A stretch of DNA of 44,570 bases, taken from assembly GCA_910587355.1 (NCBI GenBank), contig CAJUKF010000023.1, positions 1 through 44,570 on the forward strand. Reading direction: 5' to 3'. The number at the start of each line of letters is the position of its first letter. Position 1 is the stretch's first letter. This DNA comes from an uncultured Muribaculaceae bacterium. Lineage in GTDB: Bacteria; Bacteroidota; Bacteroidia; Bacteroidales; Muribaculaceae. Below, one piece after another: positions 23,285 through 32,074 of the stretch. The translations under genes were made by a program, and so were the position numbers. The notes under the pieces were generated by a model. It made no database searches. It saw only the letters and a list, made by a program, of their open reading frames with translations, and was not told the DNA's origin.

Positions 23285-24682
23285 GTGATTGACGCTATCA
23301 ACGATTTTCTCTGGACCTACGTACTGGTTGCCGTTCTTCTCGGAACCGGTCTGTGGTTCACTATCCGCACCCGCGGCGTACAGTTCACCTAACTTCGCGA
23401 GATGGCGCGCCTGCTGGTACGCTCCGGGCGCAAGTATGACAGAAAAACAGACCTGCATCAGCCAAAGGGCAAGACTATATCATCCTTTCAGGCCTTTGCC
23501 GTATCACTCGCAAGCCGTGTGGGTACAGGCAACATCGCAGGCGTGGCAATCGCAATCGCCATGGGTGGTCCGGGAGCCGTGTTCTGGATGTGGATCGTAG
23601 CCATCATAGGCTCGTCCAACGCATTCATAGAGTCCACACTTGCACAGCTTTTCAAGGTGCGGGGCGACCACTCCTACCGCGGCGGCCCTGCCTACTATAT
23701 CAGCAAAGGCATAGGTTCGCGCTGGTATGCCGTCGCTTTCGCCATACTTATCACAGTCACATTCGGCCTTGCATTCAACTCAGTACAGGCAAACACCATA
23801 GCGCTCGCCTTCGAGAACACCTTCGGCACAGGTACCATTGTCACTGCCGTTGTCCTTACCCTTCTCACTCTTGTAATAATATTCGGGGGCATACAGCGCA
23901 TCGCGCGCTTCAACGAATGGCTTGTGCCGGTTATGGCCCTCTTCTATATTCTGCTCGCACTATATGTGGTCGCTACGCGCATAAGCATGTTCCCCCACAT
24001 TGTCAGGCTCATTTTCGACAATGCATTCGGGCTCGACCAGGCCATGGGAGGCAGCATTGGAATGGCAATGATTATGGGTGTGAAGCGCGGCCTGTTCAGC
24101 AACGAGGCCGGCGAGGGGTCAACCCCGAATGCAGCCGCCACAGCCGCAGTCTCTCATCCTGTGAAACAAGGTCTCATCCAAACCCTCGGCGTCTATGTCG
24201 ACACTCTCGTAGTGTGCACGGCCACCGCTTTCATCATTCTCTGCAGCGGACTCTACGACACCGGGCTCACCGGCATCGTCCTTACAGAAGCGGCCCTTTC
24301 GTGCGAAATCGGGGTCTTCGCAAAATACTTTCTTACAGCCGCGATTGCCATGTTTGCTTTCAGCAGTATCGTTGCCAATTATTACTACGGCGAGACCAAT
24401 CTGCAGTTCATCAGCGGCAGCCGCGCCCTGATTGTCGGATTCCGCCTTCTTGTAGGAGCAATCGTATTCCTCGGCAGCCTCGCCGCCCTCGACCTGGTGT
24501 GGGCGCTTGCCGACATCACCATGGCGCTTATGACATTGTGCAACATCATCGCCATTCTGATTCTCGGCCGCTACGCCATACGCTGCCTCGACGATTACCG
24601 ACGGCAGCGACGGCAGGGATTTGACCCGCAGTACCGCTCCTCGACAATACCCTCGATAGAAAAAGAAACTGAATGCTGGTAA
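23285..24682 (+). pseudogene. Sodium:alanine symporter (AGCS family) interrupted by an in-frame TAA
   Basis: Reading from GTG at 23285 gives the normal start of an AGCS transporter (INDFLWTYVLVAVLLGTGLW, then FTIRTRGVQFT), but codon 36 is TAA (23390-23392). The same frame continues LREMARLL and stays open to 24682 with clear family motifs (GNIAGVAIAIAMGGPGA, NEAGEGSTPNAAATA, ANYYYGETN). The base context suggests a single CAA or AAA to TAA change. Initiation at ATG 23402 would give 426 residues lacking the first membrane helix. Either the gene is freshly inactivated, a shortened protein is made, or the base is a sequencing error. The rest shows no decay, so the event would be recent. Confidence 0.85.
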
Positions 24683-24686
24683 AACA

Positions 24687-24726
24687 ACGAAGCACCGTCC
24701 CGCAGGACAGTGCTTCGTATTATTTT
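24687..24726. terminator. Terminator between convergent symporter and rpiB genes
   Basis: ACGAAGCAC and GTGCTTCGT arms (24687-24700 with 24705-24718, one C-A mismatch, loop CGCA), then ATTATTTT on the plus strand. Confidence 0.8.
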
Positions 24727-24739
24727 ACCTTGACGGCAA

Positions 24740-25195
24740 TCACTTTTTTACCGGCATTTTATCAATGCGGCGCTGATGACGTCCGCCTTCAAATTCGGTC
24801 GACAGGAAGGTATCAACACATTCGAGAGCCACTTCGGGTTCAATGAAACGTCCCGGGAGTACAAGCACGTTCGCATCATTGTGCGCACGGGCAAGGCGCG
24901 CGAGTTCGGGCTGCCAGCACAGAGCCGCACGTATGCCCTGATGTTTGTTCAGCGTCATGCCGATGCCGTTGCCTGTGCCGCAAATCGCAATGCCGGGATA
25001 AACCTCTCCGGCCTCGACAGCTTCGGCGCAGGGATGTGCGAAATCAGGATAATCACAGCTCTCGGTACCGAATGTGCCGAAATCCTTATAGGGTATGCCT
25101 TTTGATTCAAGATATCCTTCGATAATGCCTTTGAGTTCAAAACCGGCATGGTCGCTGCAAAGGCCCACGGGCAGATTTTCTTTGAGAATAGTCAT
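24740..25195 (-). CDS. rpiB: Ribose-5-phosphate isomerase B
   Basis: The 151-residue protein interconverts ribose 5-phosphate and ribulose 5-phosphate in the pentose phosphate pathway. RpiB/LacAB hallmarks are present: SDHAG with D15 and H16, active-site C72 in ICGTGNGIGM, and H105 in ARAHNDANVLVLPGR. The length is normal. It is a single gene facing the symporter remnant and divergent from cutC, with about 125 bases between. No consensus -7 box is clear for it. Confidence 0.95.
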   Translation of the reverse strand: MTILKENLPVGLCSDHAGFELKGIIEGYLESKGIPYKDFGTFGTESCDYPDFAHPCAEAVEAGEVYPGIAICGTGNGIGMTLNKHQGIRAALCWQPELARLARAHNDANVLVLPGRFIEPEVALECVDTFLSTEFEGGRHQRRIDKMPVKK

Positions 25196-25276
25196 ATTAT
25201 GAGTGTATTGTATATATTTATCTTTCGTTAAAACGTCGCCGTGGCGTTTACAGGCGGTAAAGTTAACAATTTTTAC

Positions 25277-25306
25277 TTGTTTTCCGCATAAAATTAATTA
25301 TCTTTG
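25277..25306 (+). promoter_or_regulatory. Promoter of the cutC operon
   Basis: TTG (25277-25279), a 19-base spacer, TATCTTTG (25299-25306). The start codon at 25321 is 15 bases on, giving a very short leader. Confidence 0.8.
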
Positions 25307-25320
25307 TGAAAAATACACGT

Positions 25321-26061
25321 ATGAAAACACTTGAAATATGCACCGGTGACCCCGAAGGCATACTGACGGCGTTTGCAGCAGGCGCCGACCGTATCGAGTT
25401 GTGCTCCGGTCTCGCAGAAGGCGGTCTCACACCATCCATTGCTGCTGTTCGTTTTGCTTCAGGACTAAAACAGGGAACGGTTAACGTGCTCATACGTCCG
25501 CGCGCCGGAGATTTCGTATATACCCCTGCCGAAGTCAGAATTATGACCGACGACATACGCGCCGCCATGAAAGCCGGTGCATCCGGCATTGCCGTCGGAG
25601 CCCTTACGCCCGATGGCCGGGTTGACGAAGAAGCCTGCCGTATTTTCATCGAAGCCGCAGGGCCTGTTGCCGACAGCACTTTTCACCGTGCTTTCGACGT
25701 TACACGCGACCCCTATGAAGCTTTGGAAACAATCATAGGCTTAGGTTTCCGTCGCATACTCACCTCCGGACAGGCAGCATCCGCACTCGAAGGAGCACAA
25801 CTCATAGCCCGGCTCCGCAAGCAGGCCGCAGGACGAATCGAAATCATGGCCGGTGCCGGAGTCTGCCCTGAAAACGGTGCCGAAATCCTTCGGCTTACCG
25901 ATGCCGACGCACTCCATGCATCGGCGCGTTCGCTGAAAAAATCCTCTATGGCAACCGTTGCCACAGAAGCGTCCATGGGGTCGGCCGACGCGTCCGACGG
26001 CAGCCGCATGGCCACCGATTACGATAAAGTAAATAAACTACACAATCTGATACTCCTATGA
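25321..26061 (+). CDS. cutC: CutC family protein
   Basis: 246 residues from ATG 25321; a GTG at 25306 overlaps the -7 box and is rejected. The TIM-barrel CutC signature is clear: LEICTGDPEGILTAFAAGADRIELC, split here as LEICTGDPEG and AGADRIELCSGLAEGGLTPS, then VLIRPRAGDF, TFHRAFDVT, ILTSGQA and IMAGAGVCPEN. CutC was linked to copper homeostasis in E. coli, but that role is disputed and the biochemical function is unknown. It shares a 4-base ATGA overlap with the transglutaminase gene, so the two are coupled. Confidence 0.93.
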   Translation: MKTLEICTGDPEGILTAFAAGADRIELCSGLAEGGLTPSIAAVRFASGLKQGTVNVLIRPRAGDFVYTPAEVRIMTDDIRAAMKAGASGIAVGALTPDGRVDEEACRIFIEAAGPVADSTFHRAFDVTRDPYEALETIIGLGFRRILTSGQAASALEGAQLIARLRKQAAGRIEIMAGAGVCPENGAEILRLTDADALHASARSLKKSSMATVATEASMGSADASDGSRMATDYDKVNKLHNLILL

Positions 26062-28658
26062 AAAAAATTGCAGTCTGCCTGCTGACCCTCGCTTTGTTCA
26101 CCGACACGCAGGCGCGTACCATACTTACTCCGAGGGCATCCGACGATTATAAAGCCCGACTTGAAGCACAGAAGTCAATTGCATCGCGCATGTCGGCCGA
26201 CAAGGCCCGAACCGACAGTGAGCGCGAAGCGCTGAAGTTTCTCTACGCATATATGCCCACTCCCGATGTCCTCGACTATGACGGGGATTTCTATCTCACA
26301 AATATACGTTCGTCTTTACGGGCTGCAGAAGAGATGCCATGGGGGGAGGCTGTGCCAGACCGTGAATGGCGTCACTTCGTACTTCCTGTACGGGTAAATA
26401 ATGAAAACCTCGACATGTCGCGCCCTGCTTTTTACGACGAACTCAAAGACCGTGTCAGAGGTCTGTCGATGAGAGACGCCATTCTCGAGGTCAACCACTG
26501 GTGCCACGAGAAAGTGGCTTATCAGCCCTCCGACGGCCGCACATCGTCGCCGCTCGCCACAGTCTGCAACGCTCTCGGCCGTTGCGGCGAAGAGTCGACA
26601 TTCGCCGTTGCGGCACTCCGCAGTGTCGGCATCCCGGCGCGTCAGGTATATACGCCGCGCTGGGCCCACACCGACGACAATCACGCCTGGGTCGAGGCAT
26701 GGGCCGACGGAAAGTGGTATTTTCTCGGAGCCTGCGAGCCCGAAGCTGTCCTTAACCTCGGCTGGTTCAATGCTCCGGCATCCCGGGGCATGATGATGAG
26801 CACAAAGGTCACGGGCGCTTACGACGGCCCGGAAGAGGTCCTCAGTCGCGACGACATCGGCACTGTTATAAATGTCACATCCAACTACGCTCCGGTCATC
26901 GACAATCCTGTAGTCGTATACAACGCTCAGGGCAAACCCGCACCCGGCGCTATAGTACTCTACACTCTCTACAATTACGCCGAATATTACCCGATAGCAC
27001 GACGCACAGCCGACAGCAAGGGACACACAAACCTCTCTACAGGTATAGGCGATATGATTGTATGGGCTACCGATGGCAAGAACTTCGGCCTCGCCAAAAG
27101 CCTACGGGGTGACACTCTGCGAATCACTCTCGACAAGGACGCTTCTTTCAGGGGCTCTCTTGATTTCGACATCGTTCCTCCGGCTCAGGGAGGCAATATG
27201 CCCTATGTAAGCGAGGAAGCCGCACAAATCAATGATATCCGCAAAAATCGTGAGGACAGCATCCGCAAGGCTTACGAAGCTACCTTCCCCACAATCGAAA
27301 GCGCGAAGGAATTCTGTACTTCCGCCGGCTGGGATGCCGATGCCGCACAGGCACTCTTCAATTCCCGCGGCAATCATGCCGTTATCGAGGATTTCATGAC
27401 CGCGGTGCCAGACGGTCTCAGACCCAAGTCCAAAGCTCTTCTGCAGGCAGTACGTGTAAAAGACCTGCACGACATCACTCCCGATGTTCTGTCCGACCAC
27501 CTCGCCACTCCGTTTGCCGCCGGTGCGCTCTTCAACGATTATGTGCTCAATCCTCGCGTCGAAAACGAAATGCTTACGCCTTACAAGGAATATTTCGCAA
27601 AGGCAATCCCTGCCGCACTGCGCCGCAAGGCTGTCGCCAATCCATCGGAACTTGCCCGTTGGTTTGCAGATAATATTTCTATTGACAGCATTTACAACCC
27701 AGCAGGATACCGTACCTCGCCTGCGTCTGTATGGAAATACCGCGTCGCCGACAGCCGCTCACGCGCCATTGCCTTTGTAGCGGCATGCCGCAGCCTCGGA
27801 ATTGCAGCCCGAATAGACCCTGTCAGCCATGCGGTGCAGTATGCCGATGCCACCGGCAAATGGATTGACGTGAATTTCGGTAATAACGCTGCAGAGGCTC
27901 CTCACGGAGGCAAAGGCCTCATAAGTCTTTCGTCGGATGCAGCCAAGCAGCCGAAATATTACTCTCAGTTCACCATTTCACGAATCATCGACGGTGTGCC
28001 CCAGCTCTTTGAGTATGACGAAGGTGCTGTCGCTGCCGACATCACCCGCAAGGGTGAACCGCTTCCTGAAGGACAATATGTACTCACCACAGGCCAGCGT
28101 CTTGCCGACGGCTCCGTGCTCTCGCGTGTTTCATTCTTCGGTATCGAGCCCGAAACCACATCCGATGTTGCCGTAGACGTCCGCAGCGACAGCACTGCCC
28201 TTGAGGTAATAGGGTCGCTTGACGCCGAATTGCTCTACCGTCCCCTCTCGGGCGAACCGCGCAGCATACTCTCCACCACCGGCCGCGGCTACTACGTGCT
28301 CGGAATCATCGCCCCCGGCCACGAACCGAGTTCGCACGCAATCAACGATATCGCAGCCGCTGCGGCGCAGCTTGAAAGCGACGGACGAAAACTTCTCCTC
28401 CTCTTCCCCGATGAAACTTCGGCCTCGAAATTCAAGGCATCCGATTACGGTCATCTGCCTTCTAATGCAGTCGTAGGCTCGGACATCGACGGCAAAATCC
28501 GCAACGCTATCATTTCAGGCCTCGAACTGCCCGAAAGCGCTCCTCTCCCCCTCTTTGTCGTGGCCGATACTTTCAACCGCATCATATTCAACCGAAACGG
28601 CTACTCCATTAACCTCGGCGAACAACTCCACGACGTGCTCACACGCGTCAAAGAGTAA
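26058..28658 (+). CDS. Secreted transglutaminase-like protein with a second, Cys-to-Ser transglutaminase core
   Basis: The 866-residue protein has a signal peptide (about 1-19) and an active-looking transglutaminase core at about 140-235: C176 in GRCGEES, H209 in DDNHAWVEAW and E227/E229 after GAC. An Ig-like domain follows (about 270-372; NPVVVYNAQGKPAPGA), then a helical stretch. A second, degenerate core at about 525-607 aligns with the first (AACRSLGIAARI with AALRSVGIPARQ; ATGKW with ADGKW). There S565 stands where C176 is, while H590 is kept. The C-terminal part (about 770-866; PLFVVADTFNRIIFNRNGY) looks thioredoxin-like without CXXC. It may be a periplasmic protease or peptidase acting with the C69 dipeptidase downstream. 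Confidence 0.85.
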   Translation: MKKIAVCLLTLALFTDTQARTILTPRASDDYKARLEAQKSIASRMSADKARTDSEREALKFLYAYMPTPDVLDYDGDFYLTNIRSSLRAAEEMPWGEAVPDREWRHFVLPVRVNNENLDMSRPAFYDELKDRVRGLSMRDAILEVNHWCHEKVAYQPSDGRTSSPLATVCNALGRCGEESTFAVAALRSVGIPARQVYTPRWAHTDDNHAWVEAWADGKWYFLGACEPEAVLNLGWFNAPASRGMMMSTKVTGAYDGPEEVLSRDDIGTVINVTSNYAPVIDNPVVVYNAQGKPAPGAIVLYTLYNYAEYYPIARRTADSKGHTNLSTGIGDMIVWATDGKNFGLAKSLRGDTLRITLDKDASFRGSLDFDIVPPAQGGNMPYVSEEAAQINDIRKNREDSIRKAYEATFPTIESAKEFCTSAGWDADAAQALFNSRGNHAVIEDFMTAVPDGLRPKSKALLQAVRVKDLHDITPDVLSDHLATPFAAGALFNDYVLNPRVENEMLTPYKEYFAKAIPAALRRKAVANPSELARWFADNISIDSIYNPAGYRTSPASVWKYRVADSRSRAIAFVAACRSLGIAARIDPVSHAVQYADATGKWIDVNFGNNAAEAPHGGKGLISLSSDAAKQPKYYSQFTISRIIDGVPQLFEYDEGAVAADITRKGEPLPEGQYVLTTGQRLADGSVLSRVSFFGIEPETTSDVAVDVRSDSTALEVIGSLDAELLYRPLSGEPRSILSTTGRGYYVLGIIAPGHEPSSHAINDIAAAAAQLESDGRKLLLLFPDETSASKFKASDYGHLPSNAVVGSDIDGKIRNAIISGLELPESAPLPLFVVADTFNRIIFNRNGYSINLGEQLHDVLTRVKE

Positions 28659-28689
28659 TCCGATTTTCATAAAATCCATACGACCTATC

Positions 28690-30285
28690 ATGAAGTTATT
28701 CCGCATATTTCTTCTTTTATCCCTCACTGCGTTAGGAGCGGCAGCCCAGACGGCTGCCGATGCCTGCACAAGCATTATGGTGGGCCGCAAGGCCTCTGCC
28801 GACGGTTCTGTAATCACAAGCCACACCTGCGACTCATGGTACCGCACGTGGATGCAGATGACCCAACCGAAAGACTATCCCAACGATACTGTCATGAGCG
28901 TCTTCACAGGCCGTATGCACACCGAATATCCTGCAAGCACCAACGGCATGAAAGAAACCGGCACTATTCCGCAGGCTCGCCACACATACCGCATTCTCGA
29001 CACTGCATATCCGTGCATGAACGAGCATCAGCTTGCCATGGGCGAGACCACATACTCGGGCCGCGATACAATGGTGAATAAAAAAGGCATGTTCATGATT
29101 GAGGAACTGGCACGCGTGGCGCTCGAACGCTGCACCACAGCCCGCGAGGCTATCACCCTCATGGGCGACTTAATCAAGAAGTATGGCTACGGCGACGGCG
29201 GTGAATGTCTCACCATTGCCGACCCTAAGGAAGTATGGATTTTCGAGGTTCAGGGCGAAGGTCCCGACAGTATCGGCGGCGTATGGGCGGCTCAGCGTAT
29301 TCCCGACGACCACATAGCCGTGTCGGCAAACGTTAGCCGCATTGGCAGACTCGACCTCGACGACAAGGACAATTTCATGGCTTCTGACAACGTGAAAGAT
29401 GTCGCACTCCGCATGGGTCTTTGGAACGGCAAGGAAGAATTCTCGTTCTGGAAAGCTTACAGCGGCACGAATTATAAAAAGGAACCCAAAAACTACGAGC
29501 TGCGCGAGCTCTTCATCATGAGCCAGCTCGCACCGAGCGCCGGCCTCAACGCCTCAATGGACGAGTTGCCTGTCAGCATAAGGCCCGACAAAAAAGTCAG
29601 CGTTGAAGATGTGGCTCGCCTGCTTGCATCGTACTACGAAGGTACTCCCAATGCGCTCTGCGACCGTCTGAAAGTGAAGAATCCCGATAAGAAAAAGGAT
29701 ACCGACGCAGCTCTGCCCGACTCTATCGTAAGTCCTGTCGCCAATCCGTGGATGCGGCCCGATGAAATTGCCGTCTACGAAGCAATGGGCGACAGCACCA
29801 TGCAGAATATCCGCACCGTCAGCGTCGCCTGGTGTGCCTATTCAACCATAATTCAGTGCCGCGACTGGTTGCCGGATGCCGTCGGAGGTGTGGCATGGGT
29901 ATGTCTCGACAATCCCGGCCAGTCGCCCCGCTTCCCCATTTTCGCCGGCTCTACTGACGTACCCGAAATGCTCAAAATATGCGGACAGCACCGCGAACGC
30001 GACGATGCCGCTCTCTGGCATTTCCGCAAGCCCAACCGTCTCGCCACCGTACGCTGGGGCAAAAGCCGCGAATTCACTGAGCCTGCACGCGACTACTTCC
30101 TCAAAAAAGGAATGCGCGAGTTACCCCATATCGAGGCTCTGTACAAGCAGTATGTAAAAGAAGGCAGGAGCGACGAGGCCGCTGCCCTCCTCACCGACTA
30201 TCAGCGCGATTTCTTCGGTGCGGCCGTACTCCGTTGGGACGAACTCGGCAACCGCCTATGGAAAGACAACTGGACCGGTTTCTGA
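28690..30285 (+). CDS. C69 family dipeptidase (PepD-like, secreted)
   Basis: 531 residues from 28690, chosen because MKLFRIFLLLSLTALGAAAQ is a clean signal peptide; upstream frame lies inside the transglutaminase gene. The likely N-terminal nucleophile is C26 (ADACTSIMVG), followed by the C69 features DGSVITSHTCD, EHQLAMGETTYSG and GYGDGGECLTIADP. Family C69 enzymes are Ntn-fold dipeptidases that become active when processing exposes the Cys. It sits 31 bases behind the transglutaminase-like gene and one base before the phosphoesterase gene, so all four are probably one operon. Peptide recycling in the periplasm is a plausible theme. Confidence 0.93.
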   Translation: MKLFRIFLLLSLTALGAAAQTAADACTSIMVGRKASADGSVITSHTCDSWYRTWMQMTQPKDYPNDTVMSVFTGRMHTEYPASTNGMKETGTIPQARHTYRILDTAYPCMNEHQLAMGETTYSGRDTMVNKKGMFMIEELARVALERCTTAREAITLMGDLIKKYGYGDGGECLTIADPKEVWIFEVQGEGPDSIGGVWAAQRIPDDHIAVSANVSRIGRLDLDDKDNFMASDNVKDVALRMGLWNGKEEFSFWKAYSGTNYKKEPKNYELRELFIMSQLAPSAGLNASMDELPVSIRPDKKVSVEDVARLLASYYEGTPNALCDRLKVKNPDKKKDTDAALPDSIVSPVANPWMRPDEIAVYEAMGDSTMQNIRTVSVAWCAYSTIIQCRDWLPDAVGGVAWVCLDNPGQSPRFPIFAGSTDVPEMLKICGQHRERDDAALWHFRKPNRLATVRWGKSREFTEPARDYFLKKGMRELPHIEALYKQYVKEGRSDEAAALLTDYQRDFFGAAVLRWDELGNRLWKDNWTGF

Positions 30286-30286
30286 T

Positions 30287-30781
30287 ATGAAAATCGGTAT
30301 TCTCAGCGACACCCACAGCTACTGGGACGACCGCTACGCCGACCACTTCGCCGGCTGCGACGAAATATGGCATGCCGGCGACATTGGCGACTATACCATA
30401 GTGCAGCGTCTCGAAGAGGTAGCGCCAGTTGTCCGTGCAGTCTATGGCAATATAGACCACGGCACGGTACGCCGCCGCTGTCCGGCAAGAATAATCACCG
30501 ACGTTGGCGGTATGCGCCTGTGGCTCGGACATGTCGGCGGCTACCCCGGCAGATATTCGCCCGGCGTCCGGGCCGAACTTATCAGCAATGGCATCACACT
30601 CATGGTCGCCGGTCACAGCCACATTCTCAAAGTAATGAATGACCCCCGACTCGGCCTGCTTCATATCAATCCAGGCGCCGCCGGCCCCTTCGGATGGCAG
30701 GCAGTCCGCACTCTCGTTCGCCTTACAATCGAAAACGGCAAGCCCACCGACCTCGAAGTCATAGAGCTCGCCAAGAAATAA
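30287..30781 (+). CDS. YfcE/MJ0936-type metallophosphoesterase
   Basis: The 164-residue cytoplasmic protein carries the short-family phosphodiesterase motifs: ILSDTHSYW (D8, H10), GDIGDY, YGNIDH, GHVGGYPGRY and GHSH, and ends LNPGA-like (HINPGAAGP). These enzymes hydrolyse phosphodiesters with two metal ions; their natural substrates are unclear. The start at 30287 immediately follows the C69 peptidase stop, making it the last gene of the cutC operon. No terminator with a T-run is seen directly behind it. Confidence 0.92.
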   Translation: MKIGILSDTHSYWDDRYADHFAGCDEIWHAGDIGDYTIVQRLEEVAPVVRAVYGNIDHGTVRRRCPARIITDVGGMRLWLGHVGGYPGRYSPGVRAELISNGITLMVAGHSHILKVMNDPRLGLLHINPGAAGPFGWQAVRTLVRLTIENGKPTDLEVIELAKK

Positions 30782-30820
30782 ATAACAAGATAAAAGGCTA
30801 AGCCCCCTTAAACGCCAGAC

Positions 30821-30850
30821 TCAGAGTTCTCCGAGTACTCCGAGAACTCT
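30821..30850. repeat. Nine-base intergenic tandem repeat, palindromic
   Basis: Three 9-base units (AGTTCTCCG, AGTACTCCG, AGAACTCTA) form an almost perfect palindrome: AGAGTTCTC (30823-30831) and GAGAACTCT (30842-30850) flank GAGTACTC. A second copy of the same repeat family is at 39,913. Confidence 0.7.
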
Positions 30851-30870
30851 AAAACCACTTCGCCAAATTA

Positions 30871-30915
30871 AAAAAATCGCTGGAAAACGTGGCAATAAGC
30901 CTTGTTTTCCAGCGA
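30871..30915 (-). terminator. Intrinsic terminator downstream of tRNA-Arg
   Basis: On the minus strand TCGCTGGAAAAC and GTTTTCCAGCGA (30904-30915 with 30877-30888) form a 12-bp stem followed by seven T residues. Confidence 0.92.
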
Positions 30916-30926
30916 ATTTCATTTCG

Positions 30927-31000
30927 TGATCCGGCCGCGATTCGAACGCGGGACCGTCTGCTTAGAAGGCAGATGCTCTGTCCAACTGAGCTACCGGACC
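30927..31000 (-). tRNA. tRNA-Arg (anticodon TCT)
   Basis: A 74-base cloverleaf on the minus strand. The acceptor GGTCCGG pairs with CCGGATC. The D-arm region is GCTCAGTTGGACAGAGC, the anticodon arm CTGCC-TTCTAAG-CAG gives anticodon TCT, and the T-arm is CGCGG/TTCGAAT. CCA is not encoded. It lies about 45 bases behind tsf and ahead of the only strong terminator, so it may be co-transcribed with the ribosomal operon. Confidence 0.95.
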
Positions 31001-31005
31001 CCTTG

Positions 31006-31039
31006 AACGATGCAGACGACCTAAGCCGTCTGCATCGTT
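31006..31039 (-). other. 13-bp hairpin between tsf and tRNA-Arg
   Basis: AACGATGCAGACG (31006-31018) pairs perfectly with CGTCTGCATCGTT (31027-31039). No T-run follows on the minus strand; the tRNA starts 6 bases later. It may be a weak terminator or a processing signal. Confidence 0.6.
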
Positions 31040-31045
31040 ATGTGA

Positions 31046-32038
31046 TTAGTCCTGATTGAGGTTGACACGTTTGAAGTCAACGACAACGAGGCCTTTGCTT
31101 GCCTTCTCGAGGTACTGGCCAATGGTGAGTTCACCGTCGGTGATGAACTGCTGCTCCATAAGGCAGTTTTCCTTGAAGAATTTGTTGAGACGACCCTGAG
31201 CGATGTTCTTAATCATCTGCTCGGGGAGGTTGGCAGCCTTGGCAGCCGATGTCTCGGCGATGATTGTGCGGGCCTTGGCAGCTTCGTCTTCTGTGAGCCA
31301 GCCCTTGGCGATGTTCGAAGAGATGTGGTCTTCGCTGTCAACGAGGTTGGGGTTGATGCCGGCTTTCTTGAGAGCGGCTTCAACTGCTTTGTGCACCTGC
31401 TCTTCCTTGGTCTTCTCAACGGCTACGTTGTACTCCGAGTTGATTACATCTTCTGCAACGTTCTCGCGGGCAACTGCAAGGGGGTTCATCGAAGCAACCT
31501 GCATGGCTACTTCGCGGCCGACCTGATAGTCGACACCTTCCTGGTTGAAACCTACGATAGTGGCGAGCTTGTTGCCGAAGTGGTTGTAGTATGTGGTCGA
31601 AGGAGCCTCAACGCATTCGTAGCGGGCGAGTTCGATTTTTTCGCCTGTCTTGCCGCTCTCGTCTGTGATGAGGTCGGCTACGACCTGACCGTCGATAGTA
31701 GCGGCTTTGAGGTCGTCGAGCGATTTGATGCGGTTCTGAAGCGCGAAGTCAAGGAGCTTTGTGGTGAGCTCAACGAATCCGGCGTTCTTGGCAACGAAGT
31801 CTGTCTCGCAGCAGAGGGCTACCATGCAGGCGAAGTTGCCGTCGTTCTTGGCGAGAACGCAGCCTTCGGAAGCCTGACGGTCTTCACGCTTTGCGGCTAC
31901 GGCCTTGCCTTTCTGGCGGAGGATTTCAACTGCGGCGTCGATGTCGCCGTCAGTTTCTGCCAGGGCTTTTTTGCAGTCCATCAGGCCCGCGCTTGTGAGA
32001 TTGCGGAGCTTGGTGATTTCTGCCATTGTTACTGCCAT
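31046..32038 (-). CDS. tsf: Translation elongation factor Ts
   Basis: The 330-residue protein recycles EF-Tu by releasing GDP. The N-terminal UBA-like domain (ITKLRNLTSAGLMDCKKALAETDGDIDAAVEILRQKG; signature around residues 9-45) and the TDFVAKN core motif (CCETDFVAKN) are typical. The length suits Bacteroidetes EF-Ts, with a longer core than that of the Gram-positive forms. It is the last protein gene of the rplM-rpsI-rpsB-tsf operon, 36 bases behind rpsB. Confidence 0.97.
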   Translation of the reverse strand: MAVTMAEITKLRNLTSAGLMDCKKALAETDGDIDAAVEILRQKGKAVAAKREDRQASEGCVLAKNDGNFACMVALCCETDFVAKNAGFVELTTKLLDFALQNRIKSLDDLKAATIDGQVVADLITDESGKTGEKIELARYECVEAPSTTYYNHFGNKLATIVGFNQEGVDYQVGREVAMQVASMNPLAVARENVAEDVINSEYNVAVEKTKEEQVHKAVEAALKKAGINPNLVDSEDHISSNIAKGWLTEDEAAKARTIIAETSAAKAANLPEQMIKNIAQGRLNKFFKENCLMEQQFITDGELTIGQYLEKASKGLVVVDFKRVNLNQD

Positions 32039-32074
32039 AGTATATAGGGTATTAGGCGTTCGTAAAATTTTTGA

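Noticed and set aside
23590..24624. A 344-codon frame on the plus strand overlapping the symporter
   Set aside because: It is a +1 shadow of the symporter, very rich in His and Arg with no motifs or start context; the symporter frame carries all family signatures.
26316..27026. A 236-codon frame antisense to the transglutaminase-like gene
   Set aside because: Cys- and Val-rich shadow of a real coding frame, no domain.
30781..30925. CRISPR-like short repeats near 30.8 kb
   Set aside because: The units are 9 bases, contiguous and without spacers, so this is a tandem repeat and not an array; no cas genes are present.
31325..32047. A 240-codon frame antisense to tsf
   Set aside because: EF-Ts on the other strand is certain; the antisense frame is a codon-bias shadow without homology or promoter.
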